Assembly (NCBI RefSeq): GCF_002355435.1
Contig: NZ_AP017313.1
Span: 5,456,001-5,520,000, forward strand
DNA from: Mucilaginibacter gotjawali
GTDB lineage: Bacteria > Bacteroidota > Bacteroidia > Sphingobacteriales > Sphingobacteriaceae
DNA length: 64,000 nt
Reading direction: 5' to 3'
Made by a program: the position numbers and the translations under genes. Under the pieces are notes generated by a model that worked only from the letters and a program-made list of their open reading frames with translations, did not search any database and was not told where the DNA came from. Positions 33,047-41,947 of the stretch are shown one piece after another; within the stretch, counting starts at the first letter, position 1, and every line of letters starts with the position of its first letter.

Positions 33047-33817
33047 ATGAAAATAGCCACCTATAACGTAAATAGTATCAATGCAAGGCTCCCGGTGGTG
33101 CTGCGCTGGCTGAGTGAAACCGCACCTGATGTGGTATGCCTGCAGGAACTGAAGGCGCCGCAGGACAACTTCCCTGAAAAAGCATTGGCGGATGCCGGCT
33201 ATAACGCGCTTTGGCACGGCCAGAAAAGCTGGAACGGGGTAGCTATATTGGCGCGAAATGCGGATATTACCGAAGTGAGGCGTGCGCTGCCGGGCGACCC
33301 CGAAGATGAACACAGCCGCTATATTGAAGCCGTAGTAAACGGCATTACCGTTGGCTGCCTTTATTTGCCCAATGGTAACCCGGCACCGGGCCCTAAATTT
33401 GATTATAAGCTGCGCTGGTTTGAAAGGCTTACGCTGCATGCGGCCGATCTGCTGGCAGCAGGCAAACCAGCGGTACTAACCGGCGACTATAATGTGATGC
33501 CCACTGAACTGGATGTTTACAAGCCCGAAAAATGGGTAGATGATGCATTATTCCGCCCGGAGACCCGGGCTGCATTTAAAAAGCTGGTAGACCTGGGCTG
33601 GACGGATGCTGTGCGGAAACTTTACCCCAATGATAAAATCTATACTTTTTGGGATTATTTCAGGAATGCTTATGGCCGTGATGCCGGTTTAAGGATAGAT
33701 CACTTTTTATTGACCCCTGACCTGGCCGAACGCCTTACAGGAGCGGGCGTTAACCGGGATGTAAGAGGCTGGGAAAAAAGCAGCGACCATGCCCCGGTTT
33801 GGATCGAGCTGGCTTAA
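33047..33817 (+). CDS. xth: Exodeoxyribonuclease III (AP endonuclease)
   Basis: A 256-residue ExoIII/Xth family enzyme that cleaves DNA at abasic sites and trims 3' ends. The residues of the endonuclease-exonuclease-phosphatase fold are visible: the NVNSINARL start, CLQELKAPQDNFP with the metal-binding Glu, LPNGNPAPGPKFDYKLRW, GDYNVMPTELDV with the catalytic Asp-Asn, RIDHFLLTPDL, and the final SSDHAPVWIEL with the Asp-His pair. Length is normal and it stands alone. Confidence 0.95.
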   Translation: MKIATYNVNSINARLPVVLRWLSETAPDVVCLQELKAPQDNFPEKALADAGYNALWHGQKSWNGVAILARNADITEVRRALPGDPEDEHSRYIEAVVNGITVGCLYLPNGNPAPGPKFDYKLRWFERLTLHAADLLAAGKPAVLTGDYNVMPTELDVYKPEKWVDDALFRPETRAAFKKLVDLGWTDAVRKLYPNDKIYTFWDYFRNAYGRDAGLRIDHFLLTPDLAERLTGAGVNRDVRGWEKSSDHAPVWIELA

Positions 33818-33945
33818 ATTCCATATTCTGGAATTTAAATTCTAAAAATGGGATTCTATTGCAACCAGGTTGGCGCATTATGCTATATATCAGCCTATTG
33901 TCAACATGGCATCCGTTTAGCTCCGGCCTTGCAAAATAATATATA

Positions 33946-34257
33946 ATGCAAGAATCATCAAACATCAGCAAATCCACAACGAATAATACTTCGTTGTGGG
34001 AAACGGAAAAAATGGAGTATATCAACTCAATAAGTTGCCTGAACCAAAAAATGAAAGATCTTTCCTGGATCCAGTCGAATTTCATCCGCGATCCGCTTTT
34101 CAGGATCAAATGTATTCTTCGTTTGATGCAGGAAAAAAATACAGACATGGAATATGTAGGTTCGATGCTGCAATGTTTAAGTATGTCGGTGAAAGAATTG
34201 GACTCATCGCTCAGATACCTGAAAGAAATTACCGAGTTAGACGGAAATAAATATTAA
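33946..34257 (+). CDS. Small DHp-like helical protein lacking the phospho-accepting histidine
   Basis: A 103-residue protein whose residues about 30-95 resemble the DHp helix pair of the PAS protein at 31869-32693. Aligned at the tryptophan, AWSNSHELRKPLCSIL there corresponds to SWIQSNFIRDPLFRIK here, so Asn45 stands where His216 accepts phosphate. The second helix (MEYVGSMLQCLSMSVKELDS) also matches in spacing. There is no ATPase domain, membrane segment or signal peptide. It may act as a dimerisation partner or inhibitor of a kinase; that is inference. Confidence 0.6.
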   Translation: MQESSNISKSTTNNTSLWETEKMEYINSISCLNQKMKDLSWIQSNFIRDPLFRIKCILRLMQEKNTDMEYVGSMLQCLSMSVKELDSSLRYLKEITELDGNKY

Positions 34258-34344
34258 ATGCCGTACATTCAAAAAAAGGCAGGCACTTTTTTTTGAAAAT
34301 TTCATTTTATTGAAATTTTAATAACTTGCGGTTCATAAATCTAA

Positions 34345-35418
34345 ATGACTGCAATCGTACCCGCACGCAATTATGGCCTTGATATTTTAAGGGTTCTGTC
34401 CTGTTATATGGTTATCCAGGCACATGCGGGCGAATTTTATTATATCGGCAATGGCGAAGCAGTTTTAAATACAGCTGACGCCCACCTGGGGGGCTGGTTG
34501 AATTCATTATGTATTTCATCGGTACCAATGTTTGTGATGCTTTCCGGCTTTTTCCTTTTCCCGGTAAAAGACACTCCCTCCTTTTTTAAAAAACGGCTGA
34601 GCAGGGTGGCCATTCCATTTGTTTTATGGTGCGTATTTTATGCCCTTTACGCTTACTTAAGGGGATATACTACCTTAAATGCATCTATTATCAATGTCAT
34701 CCAGATCCCTGTAAATTATGGGGCAAAGGTTGGGCACCTTTGGTTTGTTTATATGCTTATCGGTATTTACCTGTTTGCCCCTGTTATTTCGCCCTGGGTA
34801 CAAACCGCCAGCCGCAAAAGCATGGAGTTATACCTTATTTTATGGACGATCTCCCTCACCCTTCCGTACCTCCATTTAATTTTCCCTGAGATCTGGGGCG
34901 AAGCTTTCTGGAACCATACGCCGATGCTGTACTATTTCTCGGGATTTTTGGGATATGTTATGCTGGCCAATTATATCAAGCGGTTCCATATGGATTCGCG
35001 GCGCTGGCATTATGTTGCCGGGATCGCCCTTTTAATTATTGGTTACCTGGTTACCACCCTGGTTTTTTTACACCGCTTGGATACCGAAAAATGGGTAAAG
35101 AACCTTATCCTTTCCTGGAGCTTTGATACCATTAACATCGCCATGATGGCGGCAGGGCTGTTCCTGCTGTTTAAAAATGTCCACTTCAAAAACACAAATT
35201 CATTTCCGGTAAAATTATTGGGCGACATGGCTGCAAAAAGCTATGGTATTTACCTCGCCCATATCATTGTTTTAAATGCTGTGCACTCAATTTTGGCCAG
35301 CCGTTTAACCCATTGTGCTGTTAAAATTCCAATTATTGGGATATGCGCCTTTATCATTACCTATTTTATCATCAAGGCGCTGTCGTATCTTCCCTACAGC
35401 AAATGGATAACAGGCTAA
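34345..35418 (+). CDS. Acyltransferase 3 family membrane protein (copy 1)
   Basis: A 357-residue membrane O-acyltransferase of the acyltransferase-3 type, which transfers acetyl or other acyl groups to extracytoplasmic glycans. The opening ARNYGLDILRVLSCYMVIQA is the family start, with a histidine just after it (AHAGEFYY). About ten hydrophobic segments follow, with FFKKRLSRVAIPFVLWC, VGHLWFVYMLIGIYLFAPV and the late KSYGIYLAHIIVLNA motif. It is followed by a close paralogue 72 nt downstream. The substrate glycan is unknown; no sugar-pathway genes adjoin. Confidence 0.88.
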   Translation: MTAIVPARNYGLDILRVLSCYMVIQAHAGEFYYIGNGEAVLNTADAHLGGWLNSLCISSVPMFVMLSGFFLFPVKDTPSFFKKRLSRVAIPFVLWCVFYALYAYLRGYTTLNASIINVIQIPVNYGAKVGHLWFVYMLIGIYLFAPVISPWVQTASRKSMELYLILWTISLTLPYLHLIFPEIWGEAFWNHTPMLYYFSGFLGYVMLANYIKRFHMDSRRWHYVAGIALLIIGYLVTTLVFLHRLDTEKWVKNLILSWSFDTINIAMMAAGLFLLFKNVHFKNTNSFPVKLLGDMAAKSYGIYLAHIIVLNAVHSILASRLTHCAVKIPIIGICAFIITYFIIKALSYLPYSKWITG

Positions 35419-35490
35419 CGTTACCACTTAAAATTATTACCATCTTATTCCAAATTTCTTTAAATTGATCACCTCTAATAATTTAACGAA

Positions 35491-36564
35491 ATGACCGATA
35501 CAACCGTTACGCGCAACTATGGACTGGATATTTTGAGGGTGATAGCCTGTTACATGGTGATCCAGATACATACCGGCGAGTTTTATTATATTGGCGACAG
35601 GGGTAACGTACTAAATACCCTTGATGCCAATTGGGTTTGCTGGTATAATTCGCTATGCCGCATTTGCGTGCCGCTATTCGTCATGATCTCGGGATTTTTT
35701 CTTTTTCCCGTAAAAGATGCCTCTGTCTTTTTTAAAAAGCGATTCAGCCGGGTAGCCATACCATTTATATTGTGGTGCGTGCTGTACGCCTTCTATTTTT
35801 ATTTTAGGGGCGATGCAACTTTAAATGCCACGGTCACCAATATCGTGCATATCCCGGTAAATTACGGAGTAGAGATCGGGCACCTTTGGTTTGTTTATAT
35901 GCTTTTGGGGATCTACCTCTTTGCTCCCGTGCTGTCGCCCTGGATACAAACCGCCAGCCGCAAAAGCATGGAGTTTTACCTGTTGCTTTGGTGCATTGCT
36001 TTTTGTATCCCATATATCCATTTGATATTTCCTGCAATTTGGGGCGAGGCATTCTGGAACCATACCCCCATGCTGTATTATTTTTCGGGCTTTATGGGTT
36101 ATGTAGTGCTGGCCAATTATATTAAAAGATTCCATATGGAGCCGGCACGATGGAACTATGTTGCAGGTATTGCGCTGCTTGTCGTGGGATACGGTATCAC
36201 GGCCGTTGGATTTTCAATGCGGCTTCCGACCGAAAAATTTGTAAACACCCTTGAGCTTACGTGGAGTTTCGAAACCATCAATATTGCGATGATGACTGCC
36301 GGGGTTTTCCTGATGGTGAAGAACATTCAAATAAAAAATACCGGTTCGGCTATTTTAAAGCTGGTAGCTGATATATCCGCTAAGAGCTATGGTATTTACC
36401 TGGCCCATATTATGGTGTTAAATGTGGTACATGCTTTTTGGGATGGCCGCCTCGCCAGCGCCGCCGTCAAACTGCCCGTTATTGCTGCGTGTACCTTCGC
36501 AATTACTTTTATAGTTATTAAAATACTGTCGTTTATACCTAAAAGCAAATGGCTGATCGGCTAA
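35491..36564 (+). CDS. Acyltransferase 3 family membrane protein (copy 2)
   Basis: A second 357-residue acyltransferase of exactly the same length as copy 1 and similar along its whole length, with no gaps needed in the segments compared. Shared stretches include FFKKRFSRVAIPFILWCVLY, IGHLWFVYMLLGIYLFAPV and AKSYGIYLAHIMVLN. Differences cluster in loops (for example YFRGDATLNATVTN against YLRGYTTLNASIIN). The pair is a clear tandem duplication; retention of all family motifs suggests both are active. Confidence 0.88.
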   Translation: MTDTTVTRNYGLDILRVIACYMVIQIHTGEFYYIGDRGNVLNTLDANWVCWYNSLCRICVPLFVMISGFFLFPVKDASVFFKKRFSRVAIPFILWCVLYAFYFYFRGDATLNATVTNIVHIPVNYGVEIGHLWFVYMLLGIYLFAPVLSPWIQTASRKSMEFYLLLWCIAFCIPYIHLIFPAIWGEAFWNHTPMLYYFSGFMGYVVLANYIKRFHMEPARWNYVAGIALLVVGYGITAVGFSMRLPTEKFVNTLELTWSFETINIAMMTAGVFLMVKNIQIKNTGSAILKLVADISAKSYGIYLAHIMVLNVVHAFWDGRLASAAVKLPVIAACTFAITFIVIKILSFIPKSKWLIG

Positions 36565-36728
36565 ATAAGGCAATTTTTTTCGGGAAACTATCGGATATCA
36601 AATTTGCAATGGCCAAATTTACGCGTTAAAAGCTTGCACCGGAATATTAAAAGTAAATAGCGCATGGCGTTTTATTTATTAGAAAAAACTTTTAATTTCA
36701 CAGTTGCCATAAAGCTTTTATCAACAGC

Positions 36729-39700
36729 ATGAAATACCTGGTTTACATTTTACTATTTTACGTTACAATTTCTGAAACGGCCTCCGGTCAAAAGATTGAA
36801 CTGATCAATTCAGGCGAAACCATCAAACGCGGCGCAGTGCTATATGATTCGGGGCAATATAAAAGCGCACTCATCGAACTAAATAAAGTAAACCGGAGTG
36901 ACACCAACTATGTGTGGTCGGTTTATGAGAAAGCGCTCACTTGTGAAGCCGACAGTCAATACAGCCAGGCTATAAAATACTGTGAAGAAGGTTTGGCGCT
37001 GAAAGAGCAGCGCGAATATGAAGCTGAACTTTATAACACTTATGGCAACACCCTGAACGAAATGGGCCAGCCTGAAAAAGCATTAAAGATTTTTGATGCG
37101 GCGCTTGCCCGGTATCCTGTTTACTCCCTGTTTTATTATAACAAAGGAGTAGTCATGCTTGGCTTGAATAAATTGGAGGAAGCTGAACATTTGTTTCAGC
37201 AATCGCTGGTTATTAACCCCTATATGTATAGCGCCCATTTCCAGTTGGGCGTGGCTGCTTTAAAGCAGGGCAAAATTATCCCTGCTTTTTTGAGTTTAAC
37301 CGGCTACCTGCTGGTGAACCCCCAGGGCAGGTTCTGGCAAAAATCTGTTAATTTGCTTAACCAGATTTCAAAAGGCACGGATGAGATCCTTCAGCTTAAA
37401 AACAAACGGACGATCAGCCAATCTGAAAATTACCAGGAGGCGGAGGATATTTTGCTGTCGAAAATAGCGCTTGACAATGCTTATAAACCCGTTACGTCAC
37501 TGGATGATCCTATTTGCAGGCAAATACAGGCCATGTTTGAAAAGTTGGAATTTAAGGATGACGATGGAGATTTCTGGATCCAATATTACCTCCCCTATTA
37601 TAAAAAGGTGTTTAACGAGGGAAAGTTTGAACCCTTTATTTATGAAATATTTTCGAACGTCAAACTTCAGGTAATACAGGATTACACTAAAAAGAACAAA
37701 AAAACACTGGAAGCTTTTACAAATGATGCCGCAGATTACTTCAACAACATACGTGCAACAAGGGTTTTGAAGAAAAAAGACAGGGATACGGTTAGCCGCC
37801 AGTACTATTATGAAAACGGCTTGCTATTTGGAAAAGGCTTATTGGTAAATAACGGGAAAACACTGAACGGCTATTGGGAGTTTTACTACCCGCAGGGCAC
37901 CATAAAGAGCAAGGGTATTTTTGATGCCAGGGGCGAACGTGATGGCACCTGGCTGATCTATTTCCGATCAGGAAAATTGAAAGCAAAGGAAACTTCCGCC
38001 AACGGGAAGCTGGAGGGCTTGCAGGAGTATTATTTTGAAAACGGCAACCCATCCTCGACAGAAAACTACACCCACGGCGACCCTGACGGCCTTGTTACTA
38101 CTTATTATTATGGCGGCTATACCCGGTCAGTTACCAGGTATAAAGCCGGGAAGAAGGACGGCGAAGTGAAAAAATATTTTTCTAACGGTAACCTCGAATC
38201 AACAGATACCTATTTAAACGGTGTGCAAAACGGTACCTCAAAGGCTTATTTTAAAAGCGGCGCACTGAAAGAAGTTGAACAATACAGCAATGGCAAAGCA
38301 GAAGGCCCTTACAAAGCATACCATGAAAACGGGACTACTGCTACCGAAGGGCAAAACATAAAGGACAATGCCGAAGGTGAATGGAAATATTATTATGACA
38401 ATGGAAAATTGCAGGAAAAGCGCAATTATGTAAACGGCCTGGAGGATGGCATTCATGAAGAATATTACGAGGGCGGACAATTATCCGCCAGCTATCAAAG
38501 CAAAAAAGGCAAAGAAAATGGCGAATCGGACCTGGTTGATAAAGACGGGAAGGTTTTTGGAAAATATATTTATGATAACGGGATCGTTAAGTCAGCCAAA
38601 TACTTTGACAAATCAGGCGCCCAGCTAAGCACCGCCGAAAAGATTGACGATATATTTAATATCATTACCTATACACCTGATGGCCATAAAAAGGCGCACT
38701 TATATTATAATAAAAAGGGCGACCTGGACGGCCCCGATACAACTTTTTATACTTCGGGTAAGATTGCTGCAGTAACTTATTACAAAAACGGGAAAGAAAA
38801 TGGCATCGCAGTATCCTACTATTTAAACGGGACGAAAAAATCCGAAGTAGGCATGACGGACGGCAAAGAAAATGGCCTGTACACGGGTTATTATTTAAAC
38901 GGCCGGCCCGAAACCTCAGGGTGGTTTACTGACGGTGAATGGCAGGGAGAATGGCAATTTTACGATGAAGCAGGCCGGATAACCACAAAGTCCTATTACC
39001 TGGATGGCGACCTGGATGGCTACAAAGAGCTTTTTCATCCTGATGGAAAAAAATATACCGAAGAAAAATATAAAACCGGCTGGCTTGAAAAATTAACACA
39101 ATTTGATGATGCGGGCCACGTTATGGCTGTTGATTCCCTTCCAAAATCATCAGGTAAATATACGCTGGTTTACCCCGGCGGGAAAACAATGGAACAAGGC
39201 AGTTATGTAAACGGCGAATTTGAAGGTCCGTATAAAACGTATTATTTTGACGGCAGTTTAGAAAGTAGTTACTTTTATAAAAAGGGCGTTCGCGACAGTT
39301 CCTTCGTGAGTTATTATTACGGGGGAATAAAAAAATCGGAAGGCTTGTATAAAAACGGCAGCAAAACCGGTGTATGGCGGGAATACGACGATGCCGGCAA
39401 ATTAGCCAGCACTTTGCAGTATGAAAATGATGCATTGAATGGCGCAAAAACATACTATTTACCCAATGGAAGCAGGTATATTGTTTCCGTGTATAAAGAT
39501 GACCTGCTTGAAGGGACTGAACAGCGCTTCGACCCTGATGGAACGCTGGCCTACGAGGTTTATTTTGAGGGCGACAGGGCAAAGGCCTATTCGTACCTGG
39601 ATAAGGATGGCAAATTACTTCCGCCAATCCCCATCTCCAGTGTAAATGGGGTGATGAAATCCTATTATCCGAATGGTAAACCGTCAAGGGACTGTATCTA

Positions 39701-40025
39701 CGATGACGGGAAGAAGAACGGGCTCGAACTGGTATATTACAATAATGGCCAGCTGTTATCAGCAGACACTGCCTCGTACGGGTTGTCAAATGGTGTTTAC
39801 AGGGAATATTATAAAAATGGGAAACCAAAATCTGCATACCGGTATACCATTGATAACGCTGATGGCGTTTGCAGCGACTTTGATGAAAATGGCGTATTGA
39901 AAATGGAAAAAACTTATAATGTGGGGATGAGTGATGGCCCGGCAAAATATTATGAAAACGGCAAACTGGTGAAAACGATGATCTACCGGGACGGTACACT
40001 TATATCTTCTAAAAATGAAAAATAA
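36729..40025 (+). CDS. Secreted TPR and YwqK/MORN-repeat protein
   Basis: A 1098-residue exported protein: signal peptide ending ASGQ (about residue 21), TPR repeats at about 30-215 (including YNTYGNTLNEMGQPEKALKI), a helical linker to about 350, then about 25-30 tandem units of 20-25 residues to the C-terminus. The unit pattern is G-x-Y-x-x-Y-Y-x-N-G-x-L-x-x-x-x-x-Y-x-x-G-K, as in MORN/YwqK repeats. Databases often name such proteins YwqK antitoxins; nothing here indicates a toxin partner. It overlaps the next gene by 11 nt, forming an operon with two DUF3857/transglutaminase-like genes. It is probably a surface or periplasmic scaffold; its ligand is unknown. Confidence 0.82.
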   Translation: MKYLVYILLFYVTISETASGQKIELINSGETIKRGAVLYDSGQYKSALIELNKVNRSDTNYVWSVYEKALTCEADSQYSQAIKYCEEGLALKEQREYEAELYNTYGNTLNEMGQPEKALKIFDAALARYPVYSLFYYNKGVVMLGLNKLEEAEHLFQQSLVINPYMYSAHFQLGVAALKQGKIIPAFLSLTGYLLVNPQGRFWQKSVNLLNQISKGTDEILQLKNKRTISQSENYQEAEDILLSKIALDNAYKPVTSLDDPICRQIQAMFEKLEFKDDDGDFWIQYYLPYYKKVFNEGKFEPFIYEIFSNVKLQVIQDYTKKNKKTLEAFTNDAADYFNNIRATRVLKKKDRDTVSRQYYYENGLLFGKGLLVNNGKTLNGYWEFYYPQGTIKSKGIFDARGERDGTWLIYFRSGKLKAKETSANGKLEGLQEYYFENGNPSSTENYTHGDPDGLVTTYYYGGYTRSVTRYKAGKKDGEVKKYFSNGNLESTDTYLNGVQNGTSKAYFKSGALKEVEQYSNGKAEGPYKAYHENGTTATEGQNIKDNAEGEWKYYYDNGKLQEKRNYVNGLEDGIHEEYYEGGQLSASYQSKKGKENGESDLVDKDGKVFGKYIYDNGIVKSAKYFDKSGAQLSTAEKIDDIFNIITYTPDGHKKAHLYYNKKGDLDGPDTTFYTSGKIAAVTYYKNGKENGIAVSYYLNGTKKSEVGMTDGKENGLYTGYYLNGRPETSGWFTDGEWQGEWQFYDEAGRITTKSYYLDGDLDGYKELFHPDGKKYTEEKYKTGWLEKLTQFDDAGHVMAVDSLPKSSGKYTLVYPGGKTMEQGSYVNGEFEGPYKTYYFDGSLESSYFYKKGVRDSSFVSYYYGGIKKSEGLYKNGSKTGVWREYDDAGKLASTLQYENDALNGAKTYYLPNGSRYIVSVYKDDLLEGTEQRFDPDGTLAYEVYFEGDRAKAYSYLDKDGKLLPPIPISSVNGVMKSYYPNGKPSRDCIYDDGKKNGLELVYYNNGQLLSADTASYGLSNGVYREYYKNGKPKSAYRYTIDNADGVCSDFDENGVLKMEKTYNVGMSDGPAKYYENGKLVKTMIYRDGTLISSKNEK

Positions 40026-41943
40026 AAAAAAACTATTCATATTTTTTACCGCAGTTGCCGGACTTACAGCATGTTCAACTGTTTTAAAGGCCCAGAATTT
40101 TGAAACGATACGAAAGCAATTCCCCGACGAAAAAGCGGTGATGTTAAACAGGACGCTGGAATATAATATCGACCTGAAAAACGGGCGGCCCAATGTTGAA
40201 AGCCACGAACAGCAGCAAATAGAATATTTGCTTGGCACGGCCACCGCCTTTATGGGTAAATATGGTTTCTCGCACAGTGATTTTCAGCAACTGGTATCGT
40301 ACGACGCCTATACCCTAACGCCAGATAATAAAAAGCTGAAAGTAAGTGAGTTTAAAACCGGAACCGATAAAGAAAGCTTTGTTTTTTACGACGATGTTAA
40401 AGAAACAACCTTCAACTTTCCGGCGATAGAACCCGGCGCGATCGGCAATCTGCAGGTTTCCTGGAATAATACTGACCCGCACCTGCTCTCCCCTTTTTAT
40501 TTTACCGATTATATGCCGGTAGTAAACAGCGAGCTGAAAATAACAGTTTCAAAAGACATTTCCTTAAAATACCATCTTATAGGGCAGGATACCAGCAACG
40601 TATCGGTTAGTGTTGAAAGTAAGCACCATAACAATATTTATACTTTCCTCTATAAAAACTGCCCTGCGGATAAAAGGTATCCTGACGCGCCGGGCTTTGC
40701 CTGGTATTCGCCGCATATTGTGTTTTATATAGCCAATTATAAGGATGACAAGGGCAACCTTGTGCCCTATTTATCCAATGCTGATGACCTGTACAGGCTC
40801 AATTACAGTTATATCAAATCGGTAAATCAAAGTATCAGCCCTGAGCTGAAACATATTGTTGATTCATTAACAACCGGTTTAACGCGGCCGGATGATAAGG
40901 CAAGGAAAATTTACCGCTGGGTACAGCAAAATATAAAGTACGTGGCTTTTGAAGACGGCATGGGCGGCTTTGTTCCGCGTGAGGCAAGCCTCGTATGCAG
41001 CAGGCGTTTTGGCGATTGCAAGGATATGGCTAGTATTTTAACCGAAATGAACAATGCCGCAGGCGTAACAGCTTATTTTACATGGATAGGCACCCGCGAC
41101 CTGCCTTATAAATTCAGCCAGGTACCTTTGCCAATTGTGAGTAACCACATGATCTGTACTATTAATTTGGATGGAAAATACATCTTCCTGGATGGAACCG
41201 ACCCCACCTGCGTATTTGGCTTAACACCGGCAGGTATACAGGATAAAGAGGCCATGATCGCTATAAACGATAAAGAGTACAAGATTCTGCAGGTACCCGT
41301 GATGGATAAAAGTAAGAATTTAGTTACCGATACTACCTGGCTGGAGCTAACCCCAACCGGTATTAAAGGTAAAATAAAGAAGTCATTAAGCGGTTACCCC
41401 GCGATGGATATGTATGGAAAACTGCTGTACTGGAACAGCAGAAACATAAAGGAGGATATGAAAAACGAGTTTAGCCGGGGCTCAAATAAGTTTCAGTTAG
41501 ATACTTTTAGTGTAGAGAGGAAGCCCGTTTGGGACGAAATTTCATTAACGGGCGAATTTACCCTCCCCGATTATGCAAAAAAAGTAGGGAAAGAGTATTA
41601 TTTGAACCTTAACCTTTTCAAATTTTTTGAGCACGAAGAAATAGATTACCCTAAAAGAAAAGTGCCGGTTGAAAGTAGTTTTAAGTCGGTACGAAAGTAC
41701 GTTACCATGCTGAAAGTGCCTGAGGGCTACGCGGTGAGTTACCTGCCCCAGGGAAAATCGTTCCATAATAATGTTTGGGGTTTTGACCTTAAGTACGAGC
41801 AAAAAGGAAATTGGGTGATCCTGAAGCAGGAATTTGATAACGACGACCTTACACTTAACAGCGATGAATTTGAAGCCTGGAACAAAGTTCTGCAAAACCT
41901 TTTCCCTTTATATAAAGAAACACTAAGCCTTACAAAAAATTGA
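40015..41943 (+). CDS. DUF3857 and transglutaminase-like lipoprotein
   Basis: A 642-residue protein. The N-terminus has a lipobox-like GLTAC (Cys20), suggesting a lipoprotein, although cleavage at LKAQ is an alternative. DUF3857 occupies about 45-235. The transglutaminase-like core has RRFGDCKDMASILTEMNNAA (catalytic Cys335), the histidine in VSNHMICTINL and the aspartate in YIFLDGTDPTC, so the Cys-His-Asp triad is intact. A beta-rich C-terminal domain follows. Such folds act as proteases, amidases or cross-linkers; the activity here is unknown. It starts inside the end of the repeat-protein gene and is 4 nt from the next gene. Confidence 0.85.
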   Translation: MKNKKKLFIFFTAVAGLTACSTVLKAQNFETIRKQFPDEKAVMLNRTLEYNIDLKNGRPNVESHEQQQIEYLLGTATAFMGKYGFSHSDFQQLVSYDAYTLTPDNKKLKVSEFKTGTDKESFVFYDDVKETTFNFPAIEPGAIGNLQVSWNNTDPHLLSPFYFTDYMPVVNSELKITVSKDISLKYHLIGQDTSNVSVSVESKHHNNIYTFLYKNCPADKRYPDAPGFAWYSPHIVFYIANYKDDKGNLVPYLSNADDLYRLNYSYIKSVNQSISPELKHIVDSLTTGLTRPDDKARKIYRWVQQNIKYVAFEDGMGGFVPREASLVCSRRFGDCKDMASILTEMNNAAGVTAYFTWIGTRDLPYKFSQVPLPIVSNHMICTINLDGKYIFLDGTDPTCVFGLTPAGIQDKEAMIAINDKEYKILQVPVMDKSKNLVTDTTWLELTPTGIKGKIKKSLSGYPAMDMYGKLLYWNSRNIKEDMKNEFSRGSNKFQLDTFSVERKPVWDEISLTGEFTLPDYAKKVGKEYYLNLNLFKFFEHEEIDYPKRKVPVESSFKSVRKYVTMLKVPEGYAVSYLPQGKSFHNNVWGFDLKYEQKGNWVILKQEFDNDDLTLNSDEFEAWNKVLQNLFPLYKETLSLTKN

Positions 41944-41947
41944 ATAA

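Noticed and set aside
39121-39999. 292-codon open frame antisense to the repeat protein
   Set aside because: It mirrors the MORN-type repeats and has the His/Arg/Ser-rich look of antisense translation.
37780-40000. Regular repeats that might suggest a CRISPR-like or satellite array
   Set aside because: The periodicity is in the protein (20-25-residue YwqK/MORN units) with variable DNA, all inside one open frame.
36729-40025. Toxin-antitoxin antitoxin role suggested by the YwqK name
   Set aside because: The protein is exported, has TPRs, and is in an operon with exported DUF3857 proteins; no toxin gene adjoins.
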